The notes under the pieces: model-generated | Seen by the model: only the letters and a program-made list of their open reading frames with translations | What the model was told of the DNA's origin: nothing | Database searches by the model: none | In this document: positions 26,318-34,406 of the stretch, piece after piece | Layout of the letters: every line of letters begins with the position of its first letter | How positions within the stretch are numbered: position 1 is the first letter of the stretch | Made by a program: the position numbers and the translations under genes | NCBI GenBank assembly: GCA_934434555.1 | Contig: CAKRZX010000004.1 | Location: 1-64,000, forward strand | Length of the DNA stretch: 64,000 bases | Source of the DNA: an uncultured Clostridia bacterium | Lineage (GTDB): Bacteria > Bacillota > Clostridia > Christensenellales > QALW01 | Reading direction: 5' to 3'

Positions 26318-27079
26318 ATGAAAACAGTTTATTATTCCGACGAACTTAACGACGACTTTGCGCCGAAAAAACGAAGCCGCCCGAAAATAGATAAAAATTA
26401 TGTTTACGCGCCCGCAAGTCTTTGGTGGCGTTTTTGGGCTTTTATTGTTTACCGAATAATAATGACACCCGCCGCGTGCCTTTACTGCCTGTTTCGGTTC
26501 GGTATGAAAATAAAGAAAAGCCGGAAACCCGAAAAGAAAAAAGGATGTATGGTTTACTGCAATCATACAATGCTTATCGGCGATGCGTTCGCTCCGTCGT
26601 TTGCGCTGTTTCCAAAAAAGGTTTGCGTTATTGTTGCACCGGAAAATTTATCGGCAAAGTCAACATCTTGGTTTTTGAAAATGAGCGGTGCAATTCCTCT
26701 GCCCGACGGACTTGCGGCAATGAAAAATTTTAACGGTGCAATAAAACAAAGGCTTAACGAAAACTGTGCGGTTGCCGTCTATCCCGAAGCCCACGTGTGG
26801 CCGTTTTATACAAAAATCCGTCCGTATCCGTCTGCATCTTTTAAGTTTGCGGTGCAGAACAACGTGCCAGCCTACGCGTCAACGGCAACGTATCAAAAGC
26901 GGAAACTTTTCGGCACGAAAGTAACGCTTTATATTGACGGTCCTTTTTATCCCGATACTTCTCTTTCCCCGAAAGAGGCGGAGCAAAAGTTGAGGAATGA
27001 AATATATGCAGTTATGTGCAGTCGTGCAGAAAACAGCACTTATGCACCTGTAAACTATGTTTTAAGGAAAGAACAATGA
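26318..27079 (+). CDS. PlsC-like acyltransferase
   Basis: A 253-residue protein resembling 1-acyl-glycerol-3-phosphate acyltransferases: MVYCNHTMLIGDAF (motif I region), a GAIPLPDG stretch (motif II-like) and VAVYPEAHVWP (motif III, P-E-A). The acceptor is probably a lipid or glycolipid made with the GT8 enzymes of the same operon. The motif I spacing is H-x5-D instead of H-x4-D. Its stop overlaps the next start (ATGA). Confidence 0.8.
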   Translation: MKTVYYSDELNDDFAPKKRSRPKIDKNYVYAPASLWWRFWAFIVYRIIMTPAACLYCLFRFGMKIKKSRKPEKKKGCMVYCNHTMLIGDAFAPSFALFPKKVCVIVAPENLSAKSTSWFLKMSGAIPLPDGLAAMKNFNGAIKQRLNENCAVAVYPEAHVWPFYTKIRPYPSASFKFAVQNNVPAYASTATYQKRKLFGTKVTLYIDGPFYPDTSLSPKEAEQKLRNEIYAVMCSRAENSTYAPVNYVLRKEQ

Positions 27080-27897
27080 TAAACACAGCATATGCGGGAA
27101 ACGCAAAAATGTTTGACGGAATTCTTATTTCCGCCCTTTCGACGGTGAAACACACAAGTGAGGCAATGACCGTTTATCTTTTAACTATGGATTTGACCGA
27201 CGTTTCGCCCTTATATGAGCCTTTAAGCGAGCGCCACAGGGCGTTTTTGGAGAAAATCTATAAATCGGCAAACGAAAACAGCCGCGTGATACTTGCCGAT
27301 ATGGGCGAATATTACCGTCAGACACTTAAAAATTCGCCCAACGGCGAAAACGAATATACGCCTTACGCGTTTTTGAGATTGTATCTTCCGCGGATAGAAC
27401 ATCTTGACAAGGTGCTTTATCTTGACACGGATACTGTAATCTGCAACGACATTTCGCCCCTTTACAACACTGATGTTTCCGATTACGAATACGCCGCCGC
27501 CCTTGATTACTACGGCAAAGTGTTTATGGGTTACAAATATATAAATTCGGGCGTAATGCTTATGAATTTGGACAAAATACGCAAAACGGGGCTGTTTTCA
27601 AAGGCGATAGTGCTTTGCGGGCAGAAAAAACTTTTTCTCCCCGATCAAACGGCAATACATCGCCTTACTTCAAACAAACTTATACTTGAAAATAAATTCA
27701 ACGAGCAAAAGCATTACGACAGAGAATCCACCGTGATACAGCACTTTGCGAAAACAATACTGTGGCTGCCCTGGTTTCACACACGGAATATAAAGCCCTG
27801 GGAATGCGAACGGGTGGGCGAAGTGCTTACACATCGCTTTGACCCGCTTTTTGACGAATACAGACTTAAAAAAGAGGAGTTTTTGAAAAATGATTAA
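27076..27897 (+). CDS. GT8-family glycosyltransferase
   Basis: A 273-residue retaining glycosyltransferase of family 8. It has the metal-binding DxD in LYLDTDTVICND (about 115), the acceptor-side INSGVMLMNLDKIR and a late LPDQTAIH. GT8 enzymes typically transfer glucose or galactose from a UDP donor to a surface glycan or lipid. Translation appears coupled to both neighbours by overlaps of 4 and 8 bases. Confidence 0.9.
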   Translation: MINTAYAGNAKMFDGILISALSTVKHTSEAMTVYLLTMDLTDVSPLYEPLSERHRAFLEKIYKSANENSRVILADMGEYYRQTLKNSPNGENEYTPYAFLRLYLPRIEHLDKVLYLDTDTVICNDISPLYNTDVSDYEYAAALDYYGKVFMGYKYINSGVMLMNLDKIRKTGLFSKAIVLCGQKKLFLPDQTAIHRLTSNKLILENKFNEQKHYDRESTVIQHFAKTILWLPWFHTRNIKPWECERVGEVLTHRFDPLFDEYRLKKEEFLKND

Positions 27898-28819
27898 TAT
27901 CTTTTATGCCTGTGACGACAGGTACGTGCCTTTTCTTACGGTTTCCCTTACTTCACTTATTGAAAACGCGTCCGCCGCGCGGGAATACAGCATAACCGTA
28001 CTTCACAGCGGATTGAGCAATTCAAGCATTGAATCCGTAAGCAGATTAAAAAAAGACAACGTAAAAATCGGGTTCTGCAACGTTTCCGATAAGCTCAAAG
28101 CCATTGCCGACCAACTTGAACTGCGGGATTACTACACTCTTTCTATCTACTACCGCATTTTCATTCCCGAACTTTTTCCGCATTTGCAAAAGGCGGTGTA
28201 TCTTGACGCGGACACGGTTCTGCTTAAAGACGCGGCTCTGCTTTACGACACCGATGTTTCCGGCTTTATTGCCGCCGCCGTTCCCGACGCGGTTGTTGCA
28301 AGCGAAGATATTTTTATCCGCTACGCAAACGAGGGCGTGGGCGTACACTACCGCGAATATTTCAATTCCGGCGTAATGGTTATGAACCTTAAAAGAATGC
28401 GGGAAGAGAATTTACAGGGTACTTTTATCCGCTTGCTTAAAAGTTATCACTTTAATACAATCTGCCCCGACCAGGACTATCTTAACGTTATCTGCCGCGG
28501 CAAAATAAAATATTTGGGTTCGGAGTGGAACAGAATGACCGTTGACACCTCCCCCTGCGGCGAAATCGGACTTGTACACTACAATATGTTCTTTAAGCCA
28601 TGGCTTTATAAAGATGTGCAGTACAGCGAGCATTTTTGGCGATTTGCCGAAAAAACCGAATTTTTCGGGATTCTTAAAGATATGCAGTCGGAATTCGGCG
28701 AATCGGACAAACTTCTTGATATCGAGGCGGGCGCAAAACTGCGCAAATCAGCTGAAAAGATAATAAACGAAGACCGCAATTTCTGCCGCGTGCTTGAAAA
28801 CGAGGAAAACGCGGTATGA
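27890..28819 (+). CDS. GT8-family glycosyltransferase
   Basis: A 309-residue GT8 enzyme (FYACDDRYVPFLTVSLTSL, YLDADTVLLKDAAL, FNSGVMVMNLKRMR, CPDQDYLN, GLVHYNMFFKPW). It is a paralogue of the gene before it, with the full set of GT8 motifs including DxD. The pair may add two successive sugars. The C-terminal 60 residues are a charged extension. It overlaps the next gene by 4 bases. Confidence 0.9.
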   Translation: MINIFYACDDRYVPFLTVSLTSLIENASAAREYSITVLHSGLSNSSIESVSRLKKDNVKIGFCNVSDKLKAIADQLELRDYYTLSIYYRIFIPELFPHLQKAVYLDADTVLLKDAALLYDTDVSGFIAAAVPDAVVASEDIFIRYANEGVGVHYREYFNSGVMVMNLKRMREENLQGTFIRLLKSYHFNTICPDQDYLNVICRGKIKYLGSEWNRMTVDTSPCGEIGLVHYNMFFKPWLYKDVQYSEHFWRFAEKTEFFGILKDMQSEFGESDKLLDIEAGAKLRKSAEKIINEDRNFCRVLENEENAV

Positions 28820-29631
28820 AAAAAGAACTTACCGACGACCGAAAGAGAGTCTTGGCGAAAATCGCCGAATTTGAAAAAGAGGGCGGCGAAAGTTTTTTCC
28901 GCGATGTTGAAGACGACCCGCCGTCACGCACACTTATGCCCGATGATGTGGACTATCTTCATGCGTCCGCCAAATATAAAATAAACGGTTTTTTTGCCCG
29001 ATTTGCCGAAAATATGTGCCGTTTTGTATGTAAGCATAAGTTCCGCATAAAGGTTGAGGGAAAAGAGAATCTTAAAAACATCTCCGGCGGCGCGATATTT
29101 ACAAGCAATCACTTTTCGGTAAACGAAAACCTGGCGGTAAACTTGGCGGCAAAAAGCGCCCCGGGAAAGCACCGGTTCTATAAACTTATCCGTGAGGGCA
29201 ACTACTTTATGCCCGGCATTATCGGCTGGCTTCTCAAATACTGCAACACACTTCCCCTTTCGGAAAGTTTTGCGACAACCCGTCTTCTTGACAGGGCGAT
29301 AAGCGAAATATTAAGCCGCGGCGATTTTATTCTTGTCTACCCCGAACAGGCAATGTGGTGGTACTACCAAAAGCCCCGCCCGTATCGGATAGGCGCGTTT
29401 TACTACGCGGCGAAAAACAATGTTCCCGTTGTGCCGTGCTTTGTTACAATGGATAAAAAGAATAAAAAATATGATATGCTGCCCGATAACGTGCGCCTGA
29501 CCGTGCATATTTTGGAGCCGATTTTTCCCGAAAGCGGTTTGGGCTTTAAGGAAAACGCGGCAAAAATGCGCGAGCGCAACGCTTTTTTAACAAAAGAATG
29601 TTTTGAAAAAGCGGAAAGTGCAAAAATTTAA
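28816..29631 (+). CDS. PlsC-like acyltransferase
   Basis: A 271-residue protein with 1-acyl-glycerol-3-phosphate acyltransferase features: IFTSNHFSVNENL (motif I position, lacking the usual H-x4-D aspartate), TLPLSESFATTRLL, and LVYPEQAMWWY (motif III). It is a second acyltransferase-like gene closing the four-gene operon. It may acylate a glycolipid; a non-catalytic or different acceptor role cannot be excluded because the motif I acid is missing. Confidence 0.78.
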   Translation: MKKELTDDRKRVLAKIAEFEKEGGESFFRDVEDDPPSRTLMPDDVDYLHASAKYKINGFFARFAENMCRFVCKHKFRIKVEGKENLKNISGGAIFTSNHFSVNENLAVNLAAKSAPGKHRFYKLIREGNYFMPGIIGWLLKYCNTLPLSESFATTRLLDRAISEILSRGDFILVYPEQAMWWYYQKPRPYRIGAFYYAAKNNVPVVPCFVTMDKKNKKYDMLPDNVRLTVHILEPIFPESGLGFKENAAKMRERNAFLTKECFEKAESAKI

Positions 29632-29657
29632 GCCGACGGAAATCCGTCGGCTTTTCT
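29630..29657. terminator. Bidirectional terminator
   Basis: An 11-bp perfect stem (AAGCCGACGGA) with a T-rich tail on the plus strand, between the operon and convergent yerC. Confidence 0.8.
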
Positions 29658-29658
29658 C

Positions 29659-29940
29659 TTATTTCAGCCTGTCAAGCACGGTTTTGTATCCGCCGTTGCC
29701 GTATTCAAGGCACTTGCTCACTCGGCTTATTGTAGCCGTGCTTACATTTGTTTCTTTGCTTATTACGTTGTAACTTACGCCCTCTGCAAGCATTTTTGCC
29801 ACTTTAAGCCGTTGGGCGATATCAATCACTTCTTTTATTGTAAGCGCGTCATCAAAAAACGCGTAGCATTCCTCAACGGTTTTAAGTGAAAGTATTGCTC
29901 TGCAAAGTTCGTTTGTGTCCTCATTATGCCACGATGCCAT
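29659..29940 (-). CDS. YerC/YecD family TrpR-related protein
   Basis: A 93-residue all-helical protein of the TrpR superfamily. The helix-turn-helix is in LTIKEVIDIAQRLKVAKML...SYNVISKETNVSTATISRVSKCL. YerC-type proteins are presumed DNA-binding regulators with unknown ligands. It is monocistronic. Confidence 0.88.
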   Translation of the reverse strand: MASWHNEDTNELCRAILSLKTVEECYAFFDDALTIKEVIDIAQRLKVAKMLAEGVSYNVISKETNVSTATISRVSKCLEYGNGGYKTVLDRLK

Positions 29941-30057
29941 AATTCTGCCTCACTTTATCGCTTTAATACGCTAATATGATAGCAGTTTTTTTGTTTAATG
30001 TCAACAGAAACATTATAAAAGCATCTGCCCGCTAACAGAGTTTTTTGTAAAATTCCC

Positions 30058-30086
30058 TTGACATCGTTTGAAAAATTGTTTATAAT
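30058..30086 (+). promoter_or_regulatory. perR-rbr promoter with weak Per-box-like sequence
   Basis: TTGACA, 17 bp, TATAAT, a near-perfect promoter. The -10 region lies in TTATAATAATATCAA, which partly fits the Per box, so autoregulation is plausible. Confidence 0.85.
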
Positions 30087-30120
30087 AATATCAAGACTTA
30101 ATACTGATAAGGAAACTGCA

Positions 30121-30522
30121 ATGAAACAACAGCGTGACACAAAACAAAGGCAACTGATTCTTGACTGCGTAACGGAGCACCACGACCACCCCACGGCGGA
30201 CGAGATTTATCTTGACGTGCGCCAAAGGGACAGCAAGATAAGCCGCGGAACGGTTTACAGGAATCTTAACGTGCTGTCCGAGGACGGGAGCATTCTGCAC
30301 ATAAAAGTTCCCGGAGCGGACAGGTTTGATTCACGAAAGGACAATCACTACCACATAAAATGCACCGAGTGCGGAAGAGTGATTGACGTTTCTCTTCCCT
30401 ACGAGCCGCAACTTGATGTGTGCGCGGGGGCTGAAAGCGGATTTCTTAACATAAGTCATCAAACATTTTTCGAGGGCGTCTGCCCCGAATGTAATAAGAA
30501 AAGAGGTAATAAAAATGAGTAA
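30121..30522 (+). CDS. perR: Fur-family peroxide regulator, PerR-like
   Basis: A 133-residue Fur-family repressor. It has a winged helix (TADEIYLDV..., GTVYRNLNVLSEDG), the regulatory metal ligands D-x-...HYH and an Asp in VIDVSLP, the position where PerR has Asp and Fur has Glu, and zinc-binding CxxC pairs (CTEC, CPEC). The context with rubrerythrin also fits PerR, which senses hydrogen peroxide. Its end overlaps rbr by 8 bases. Confidence 0.85.
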   Translation: MKQQRDTKQRQLILDCVTEHHDHPTADEIYLDVRQRDSKISRGTVYRNLNVLSEDGSILHIKVPGADRFDSRKDNHYHIKCTECGRVIDVSLPYEPQLDVCAGAESGFLNISHQTFFEGVCPECNKKRGNKNE

Positions 30523-31054
30523 CAGGTATTCAGGAACACAGACGGAAAAGAATCTGCTTGCGGCGTTCGCGGGCGAATCACAGGCGCGCAACAAGTACAC
30601 GTACTTTGCGTCGGTTGCAAAGAAACAGGGTTTTGAGCAAATAGCCGAACTCTTTTTGAAGACCGCCGACAACGAAAAGGAACACGCCAAGATGTGGTTC
30701 AAGGAACTTGACGGGCTGGGCGATACGGCGGACAATCTTCGCGCCGCCGCCGAGGGCGAAAATTACGAATGGACGGATATGTACGAAGATTTCGCCAAAA
30801 CTGCCGAAAAAGAGGGTTTCAATGCGCTTGCCGCCCGATTCCGTATGGTTGGCGAAATTGAAAAGCACCACGAGGAAAGATACCGCGCACTTCTTCACAA
30901 CGTTGAAAGTCAGGAAGTGTTTGAAAAATCAGAAGTCAAAGTATGGGAGTGCCGCAACTGCGGTCACATCGTTGTAGGCACCAAGGCGCCCGCGGTCTGC
31001 CCCGTATGCCAGCACCCGCAAAGTTATTTCGAGGTTCATTCCGAAAACTACTAA
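30515..31054 (+). CDS. rbr: Rubrerythrin
   Basis: A 179-residue peroxidase of anaerobes. An N-terminal diiron four-helix domain (NLLAAFAGESQARNKY, EKEHAKMW, EIEKHHEERY) is joined to a C-terminal rubredoxin domain (CRNCG, CPVCQHP). It reduces hydrogen peroxide using electrons passed through the rubredoxin part. It is translated with perR and is its likely target. Confidence 0.96.
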   Translation: MSNRYSGTQTEKNLLAAFAGESQARNKYTYFASVAKKQGFEQIAELFLKTADNEKEHAKMWFKELDGLGDTADNLRAAAEGENYEWTDMYEDFAKTAEKEGFNALAARFRMVGEIEKHHEERYRALLHNVESQEVFEKSEVKVWECRNCGHIVVGTKAPAVCPVCQHPQSYFEVHSENY

Positions 31055-31068
31055 ACACAAACAAAACA

Positions 31069-31106
31069 AAAATACCCGTTGGGAATTCCCATCGGGTATT
31101 TTTTTA
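31069..31106 (+). terminator. Rho-independent terminator
   Basis: Stem AAATACCCG/CGGGTATTT with a T7 run, ending perR-rbr. Confidence 0.9.
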
Positions 31107-31123
31107 TCAAAGGGAAATTTATT

Positions 31124-31960
31124 ATGCGTGAAATTACATTAAAAACGGCGGAAGAATTTAAGGAAAAGTTAGAGCGTGAAGAAAAAAGTCCTCTCACGGT
31201 TGAAAAGTACGTTCGTGACGTAAAAAAATTTATACGTTTTGCCGATACAAAAGAAATTTCAAAACAAACGGTGCTTGAATATAAAAATCATCTGCTTAAA
31301 ATCCACACGGTTCGCAGTGTCAATTCAATGCTTGCCGCGCTGAACGGGTTCTTTGACTTTTTGGGTCGGCTTGACCTTAAAACGAAAAGCGTGAAACTGC
31401 AACGGGAAGTTTTCTGCCCCGAAACAAAGGAACTTACAAGGGCGGAATATGCGCGGCTGTGCCGAGCCGCCGAAAAGTGCGGGAATATGCGCCTGAACCT
31501 GATTTTACAGACGCTGTGCGCCACGGGAATACGAATAAGCGAACTGCGGTTTGTTACCGTTGAATCGGCAAAAAGCGGTGAAATGACGGTTAGTTGCAAG
31601 GCGAAAACGCGCACGGTGTTTATAATCCGCGAACTGAAAGAAAAACTGCTCCGCTATGCAAAGCAAAGAGGAATTAAAAGCGGTATGATTTTTGTAACCC
31701 GCAGCGGCAGTGCCGTTGACCGCACGAATATCTGGCGGGAAATGAAATCGTTATGCATCAATGCCAACGTGAACCCGCAAAAGGTGTTCCCGCACAACCT
31801 GCGTCACCTGTTCGCCAGAGTCTTTTACAGTATGAAAAAGGACATTGCAAAACTTGCGGATATTCTCGGTCACAGCAGCATAGATACCACGCGAATTTAC
31901 ATAATCTCGACCGGTGCTGAACACCGCAGATGTATGGAAAGTATGCATTTGCTGATATAA
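31124..31960 (+). CDS. Solitary tyrosine recombinase/integrase
   Basis: A 278-residue site-specific recombinase. The N-terminal SAM-like DNA-binding domain spans about 1-90. The catalytic domain shows all expected residues: Arg in TGIRISELR, Lys in CKAKTRT, H-x-x-R in HNLRH, His in LGHSSIDTT and Tyr in RIYI. The start (ATG 31124) follows AAGGGA. The gene ends 35 bases before one of two inverted 25-bp sites (31996 and 32257), so it probably inverts the segment between them. No excisionase or phage genes are near. Confidence 0.93.
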   Translation: MREITLKTAEEFKEKLEREEKSPLTVEKYVRDVKKFIRFADTKEISKQTVLEYKNHLLKIHTVRSVNSMLAALNGFFDFLGRLDLKTKSVKLQREVFCPETKELTRAEYARLCRAAEKCGNMRLNLILQTLCATGIRISELRFVTVESAKSGEMTVSCKAKTRTVFIIRELKEKLLRYAKQRGIKSGMIFVTRSGSAVDRTNIWREMKSLCINANVNPQKVFPHNLRHLFARVFYSMKKDIAKLADILGHSSIDTTRIYIISTGAEHRRCMESMHLLI

Positions 31961-31995
31961 AATGCCGCCTGAAATGCAGTTATTGCGGGAGCAAA

Positions 31996-32020
31996 ACAAC
32001 ATAATCCGCATTATGTTGTA
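31996..32020 (+). other. Recombination-type site 1 (left)
   Basis: Near-palindromic site with arms ACAACATAAT and ATTATGTTGT around a CCGC spacer. It matches site 2 (32257-32281) in inverted orientation at 24 of 25 positions. Arm-spacer-arm layout is typical of tyrosine recombinase crossover sites. A 12-bp inverted repeat (31981-31992 with 32042-32053) brackets it. Confidence 0.75.
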
Positions 32021-32064
32021 GATATAAAGTGCGCAAAAATCGCTCCCGCAATATTTACAATAAC

Positions 32065-32093
32065 AATATACCTCTTTATTACCAAAAAGTCAA
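32065..32093 (-). promoter_or_regulatory. Promoter inside the invertible segment
   Basis: TTGACT, 17 bp, TATATT on the minus strand. It faces site 1 in this orientation. Confidence 0.75.
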
Positions 32094-32156
32094 GTATTTT
32101 TTACAATTAAACTCAAATTTCTTGCGCATACAGTATAAAAGGGTATGCTTATTAAA

Positions 32157-32191
32157 CCGTTCAACATCAATTTTTTGTTAAACGGCTTTTT
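32157..32191 (+). terminator. Terminator inside the invertible segment
   Basis: Stem CCGTTCAACA/TGTTAAACGG (9 of 10 paired) followed by CTTTTT. It would stop rightward transcription before site 2. Confidence 0.75.
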
Positions 32192-32256
32192 GCGCCCTTT
32201 CGGCAGACATTTTAATTGTTTTTGCACCCGCCTTGCACCCGTTTTTGCAATGAGTT

Positions 32257-32281
32257 TACAACATAATGCGGATTATGTGGT
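32257..32281 (-). other. Recombination-type site 2 (right)
   Basis: The reverse complement of site 1 with one mismatch (spacer GCGG on the plus strand). It lies 17 bases before the likely start codon of the DUF2971 gene, just ahead of its SD. Confidence 0.75.
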
Positions 32282-32297
32282 AAAGGGGTTTTGCGTT

Positions 32298-33242
32298 TTG
32301 GGTAAGGCGAGATTTGCATGGAAAGATTTTACGTCAAAAATAGACGACTGCGAAAAATTAGACAATTACATCAAGTACCGTATTCAAAATGAAAACGAAA
32401 AATACGGGGAAAACAGAGCATATTATCACGACAGATTTTTTCATTACACCAAACTTAAAAATATCGACAGTGTTTTAAGAAGCAGAAGTTTCTTATTATC
32501 AAACTGCGGTAACTCCAACGACCCTATGGAAAAAGATATTAAAGACAAAGAAAACAGTTTTATATTATGTTTCAGTACCGGTATAAACGAAAATCTGCCT
32601 ATGTGGTATCTGTATTCCGGTGTTGACGGTATGGGCGGTTGTTTGTCCTTTACAAAATCGCTGATTTACGATTTAGTGGAAAATGCAGCATTCAGCGTTG
32701 TGTGTGAAAAAAGCGATGGCAGTAGCGATGAGGCAGAATTGGTGCGCGGAATCGATTTTGATATTACATTGCAAGATGTGATTTATGCAAAAATCGGCAC
32801 ACTTGATAATGACACAGACATTAAATATAACACGCGGGTTATACACAAATTTAATAATGATGAATTCAAAAAATTCAAAGATAAAAATTCCGCTTTTGTA
32901 AAAAGCCTGATTTGGTATTACGAGAAAGAAACCCGTTTGCTTGTCAATCTTAAAGACGGCGGAAGAGAAAAGTTAGACAAACTGAAAAAGCAAACGAATA
33001 TTGTACCGAAAATAAGGCTGTCTTTTAAAGAATTGTCACGCGTCAATGCTAATATGAAACTTATTTTAGCGCCCGAATTATCAGAGAAACCATCGGCAAA
33101 AAATAATTTTTTTGAATTGTTATCAGGATACGAGAATATACAAAATTGGCTTGTGGAAACATCGAATGTGTCATCCAGTGAATACGCCGGACAGGTCAAA
33201 ATGAACTTGTGCAATAAATGTGAGTATAAAAGCACGAAATAA
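32298..33242 (+). CDS. DUF2971-like protein
   Basis: A 314-residue protein whose core resembles DUF2971: FFHYTKLKNIDSVLRSRSFLLSNCGNSNDPME, then FILCFSTGINENLPMWYLYSG and GCLSFTKSL. The biochemical role of the family is unknown. TTG 32298 is proposed as start because AAAGGGG lies 9 bases upstream; the frame stays open to 32145, and an ATG at 32250 lies inside the invertible segment. The gene is AT-rich relative to neighbours, suggesting transfer. It is the probable target of the upstream switch. Confidence 0.7.
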   Translation: MGKARFAWKDFTSKIDDCEKLDNYIKYRIQNENEKYGENRAYYHDRFFHYTKLKNIDSVLRSRSFLLSNCGNSNDPMEKDIKDKENSFILCFSTGINENLPMWYLYSGVDGMGGCLSFTKSLIYDLVENAAFSVVCEKSDGSSDEAELVRGIDFDITLQDVIYAKIGTLDNDTDIKYNTRVIHKFNNDEFKKFKDKNSAFVKSLIWYYEKETRLLVNLKDGGREKLDKLKKQTNIVPKIRLSFKELSRVNANMKLILAPELSEKPSAKNNFFELLSGYENIQNWLVETSNVSSSEYAGQVKMNLCNKCEYKSTK

Positions 33243-33333
33243 TGGATGGATAACGTTGATTAAATTCAATATCAGAGATACATAGTCTTTTTTCAGAAAC
33301 ATAAAACAAATTATTTATAAGGAGAAAATTAAA

Positions 33334-34359
33334 ATGAAAAAGTTTTTATCAATAATTCTTACAGTAGTTACGGTGTTTTCTATCGGCTGTTTTACCGGGT
33401 GTGACAACAAGTCAACCGGCAATGTCTCCAACGAAAGCACGCCGACCGCAGATGGCGGCAGCAGCCCTGACGCCACTGTTAAGAGTACGTTTAACACAAC
33501 TACTTCCCCAACAGTGACTGACAAAACATCTTCTGCTACGCCCACTAACGGCAACGGTAATGCGCCTGTTCCCAACGTCCCAAACACTCCTGCTGTCAAG
33601 CAAAACACACCTGTGCCCACCGCAAAGAGTACTCACACGCCTGTAACGCCTACACCTACCGCAAGAATTACTCCCGCTCCCACAACGCCTACTCCCACTG
33701 CAATGATTACTCCCGCTCCCACAACGCCTACACCTACCGCAACGCCTACGCCATCTCACACTGTCGTTCCTATAAAGGACGCAAATGCAGGTGATTATGT
33801 TGTTTTAGGCACTTATGAGCAAGACAACAACATCTCAAACGGCAAAGAAGATATTGAATGGCTAGTGCTTGAAAGAAAAGATAATAAAATTTTTGTAGTC
33901 AGCAAATATGCTCTTGATTATCAGAAGTACCATTATTCATGGAGTGACGATATAACATGGGAAAGCTGTACACTTCGCAAGTGGTTAAATAACGATTTTT
34001 TCAATGCCGCATTTACTGATGATGAAAAGGCTATGATACCTACGGTGACGGTTTCGGCAGATAAAAATCCCAATTATGTTACGCATCCCGGAAATGCAAC
34101 AAAAGACAAGGTGTTCTTGCTAAGTATTGCCGAAATAAATAACTATGGAGCAATAAAATGTCCGCCATCGGCCTATTTAAGGGCACAAAGGGACTTCACA
34201 AGTGTTAATCCTAACGTTTGTTACTGGTGGACGCGGTCACCCGGCAAGGAAGAGTCTTTCGTCGCTAATATTGTAGGTATTGGTTTTGTTAATTATGAGG
34301 GAGATATTTGCAACTCCCGTTATTATGTCCGTCCCGCAATGTGGATTTCAACAAACTGA
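33334..34359 (+). CDS. Lipoprotein with Pro/Thr linker and DUF6273-like domain
   Basis: A 341-residue secreted lipoprotein. Residues 1-25 form a signal peptide with a lipobox-like FTGC. Residues 30-147 are a Thr/Pro/Ala/Ser-rich linker with 13-residue repeats (TPTPTARITPAPT). Residues 150-341 match the DUF6273 pattern (VVLGTYEQ..., IEWLVLERKDNKIFVVSKYALD, SCTLRKWLNNDFFNAAFTDDE, WWTRSPG, RPAMWI), a fold related to C-type-lectin/formylglycine-enzyme proteins. It lies 91 bases after the DUF2971 gene with its own SD AAGGAG, and may share its switch. Confidence 0.8.
   Translation: MKKFLSIILTVVTVFSIGCFTGCDNKSTGNVSNESTPTADGGSSPDATVKSTFNTTTSPTVTDKTSSATPTNGNGNAPVPNVPNTPAVKQNTPVPTAKSTHTPVTPTPTARITPAPTTPTPTAMITPAPTTPTPTATPTPSHTVVPIKDANAGDYVVLGTYEQDNNISNGKEDIEWLVLERKDNKIFVVSKYALDYQKYHYSWSDDITWESCTLRKWLNNDFFNAAFTDDEKAMIPTVTVSADKNPNYVTHPGNATKDKVFLLSIAEINNYGAIKCPPSAYLRAQRDFTSVNPNVCYWWTRSPGKEESFVANIVGIGFVNYEGDICNSRYYVRPAMWISTN
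33646..33741 (+). repeat. 39-bp in-frame tandem repeats
   Basis: Two full units (33646-33684, 33685-33723) and an 18-bp partial third encode the TPTPTA.ITPAPT linker motif. Copy number may vary by slippage. Confidence 0.85.
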
Positions 34360-34370
34360 CCGTTCAAAAC

Positions 34371-34402
34371 ATAAGGCTGACCTTTTGCGGTCAGCCTTTA
34401 AT
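34371..34402. terminator. Terminator between convergent genes
   Basis: Stem AAGGCTGACC/GGTCAGCCTT with A/T-rich flanks. Confidence 0.85.
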
Positions 34403-34406
34403 TATC

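Larger units (their letters stand above)
31996..32281. mobile_element. Putative invertible segment (inverton) with promoter and terminator
   Basis: The 236-bp interior between the two inverted sites holds a leftward promoter (32065-32093) and a rightward terminator (32157-32191). As sequenced, the promoter points at the 3' end of the recombinase gene and the terminator blocks reading into the DUF2971 gene. After inversion the promoter would read through site 2 straight into that gene. Nothing else in the segment looks coding. Direct proof would be reads in both orientations. Confidence 0.75.
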
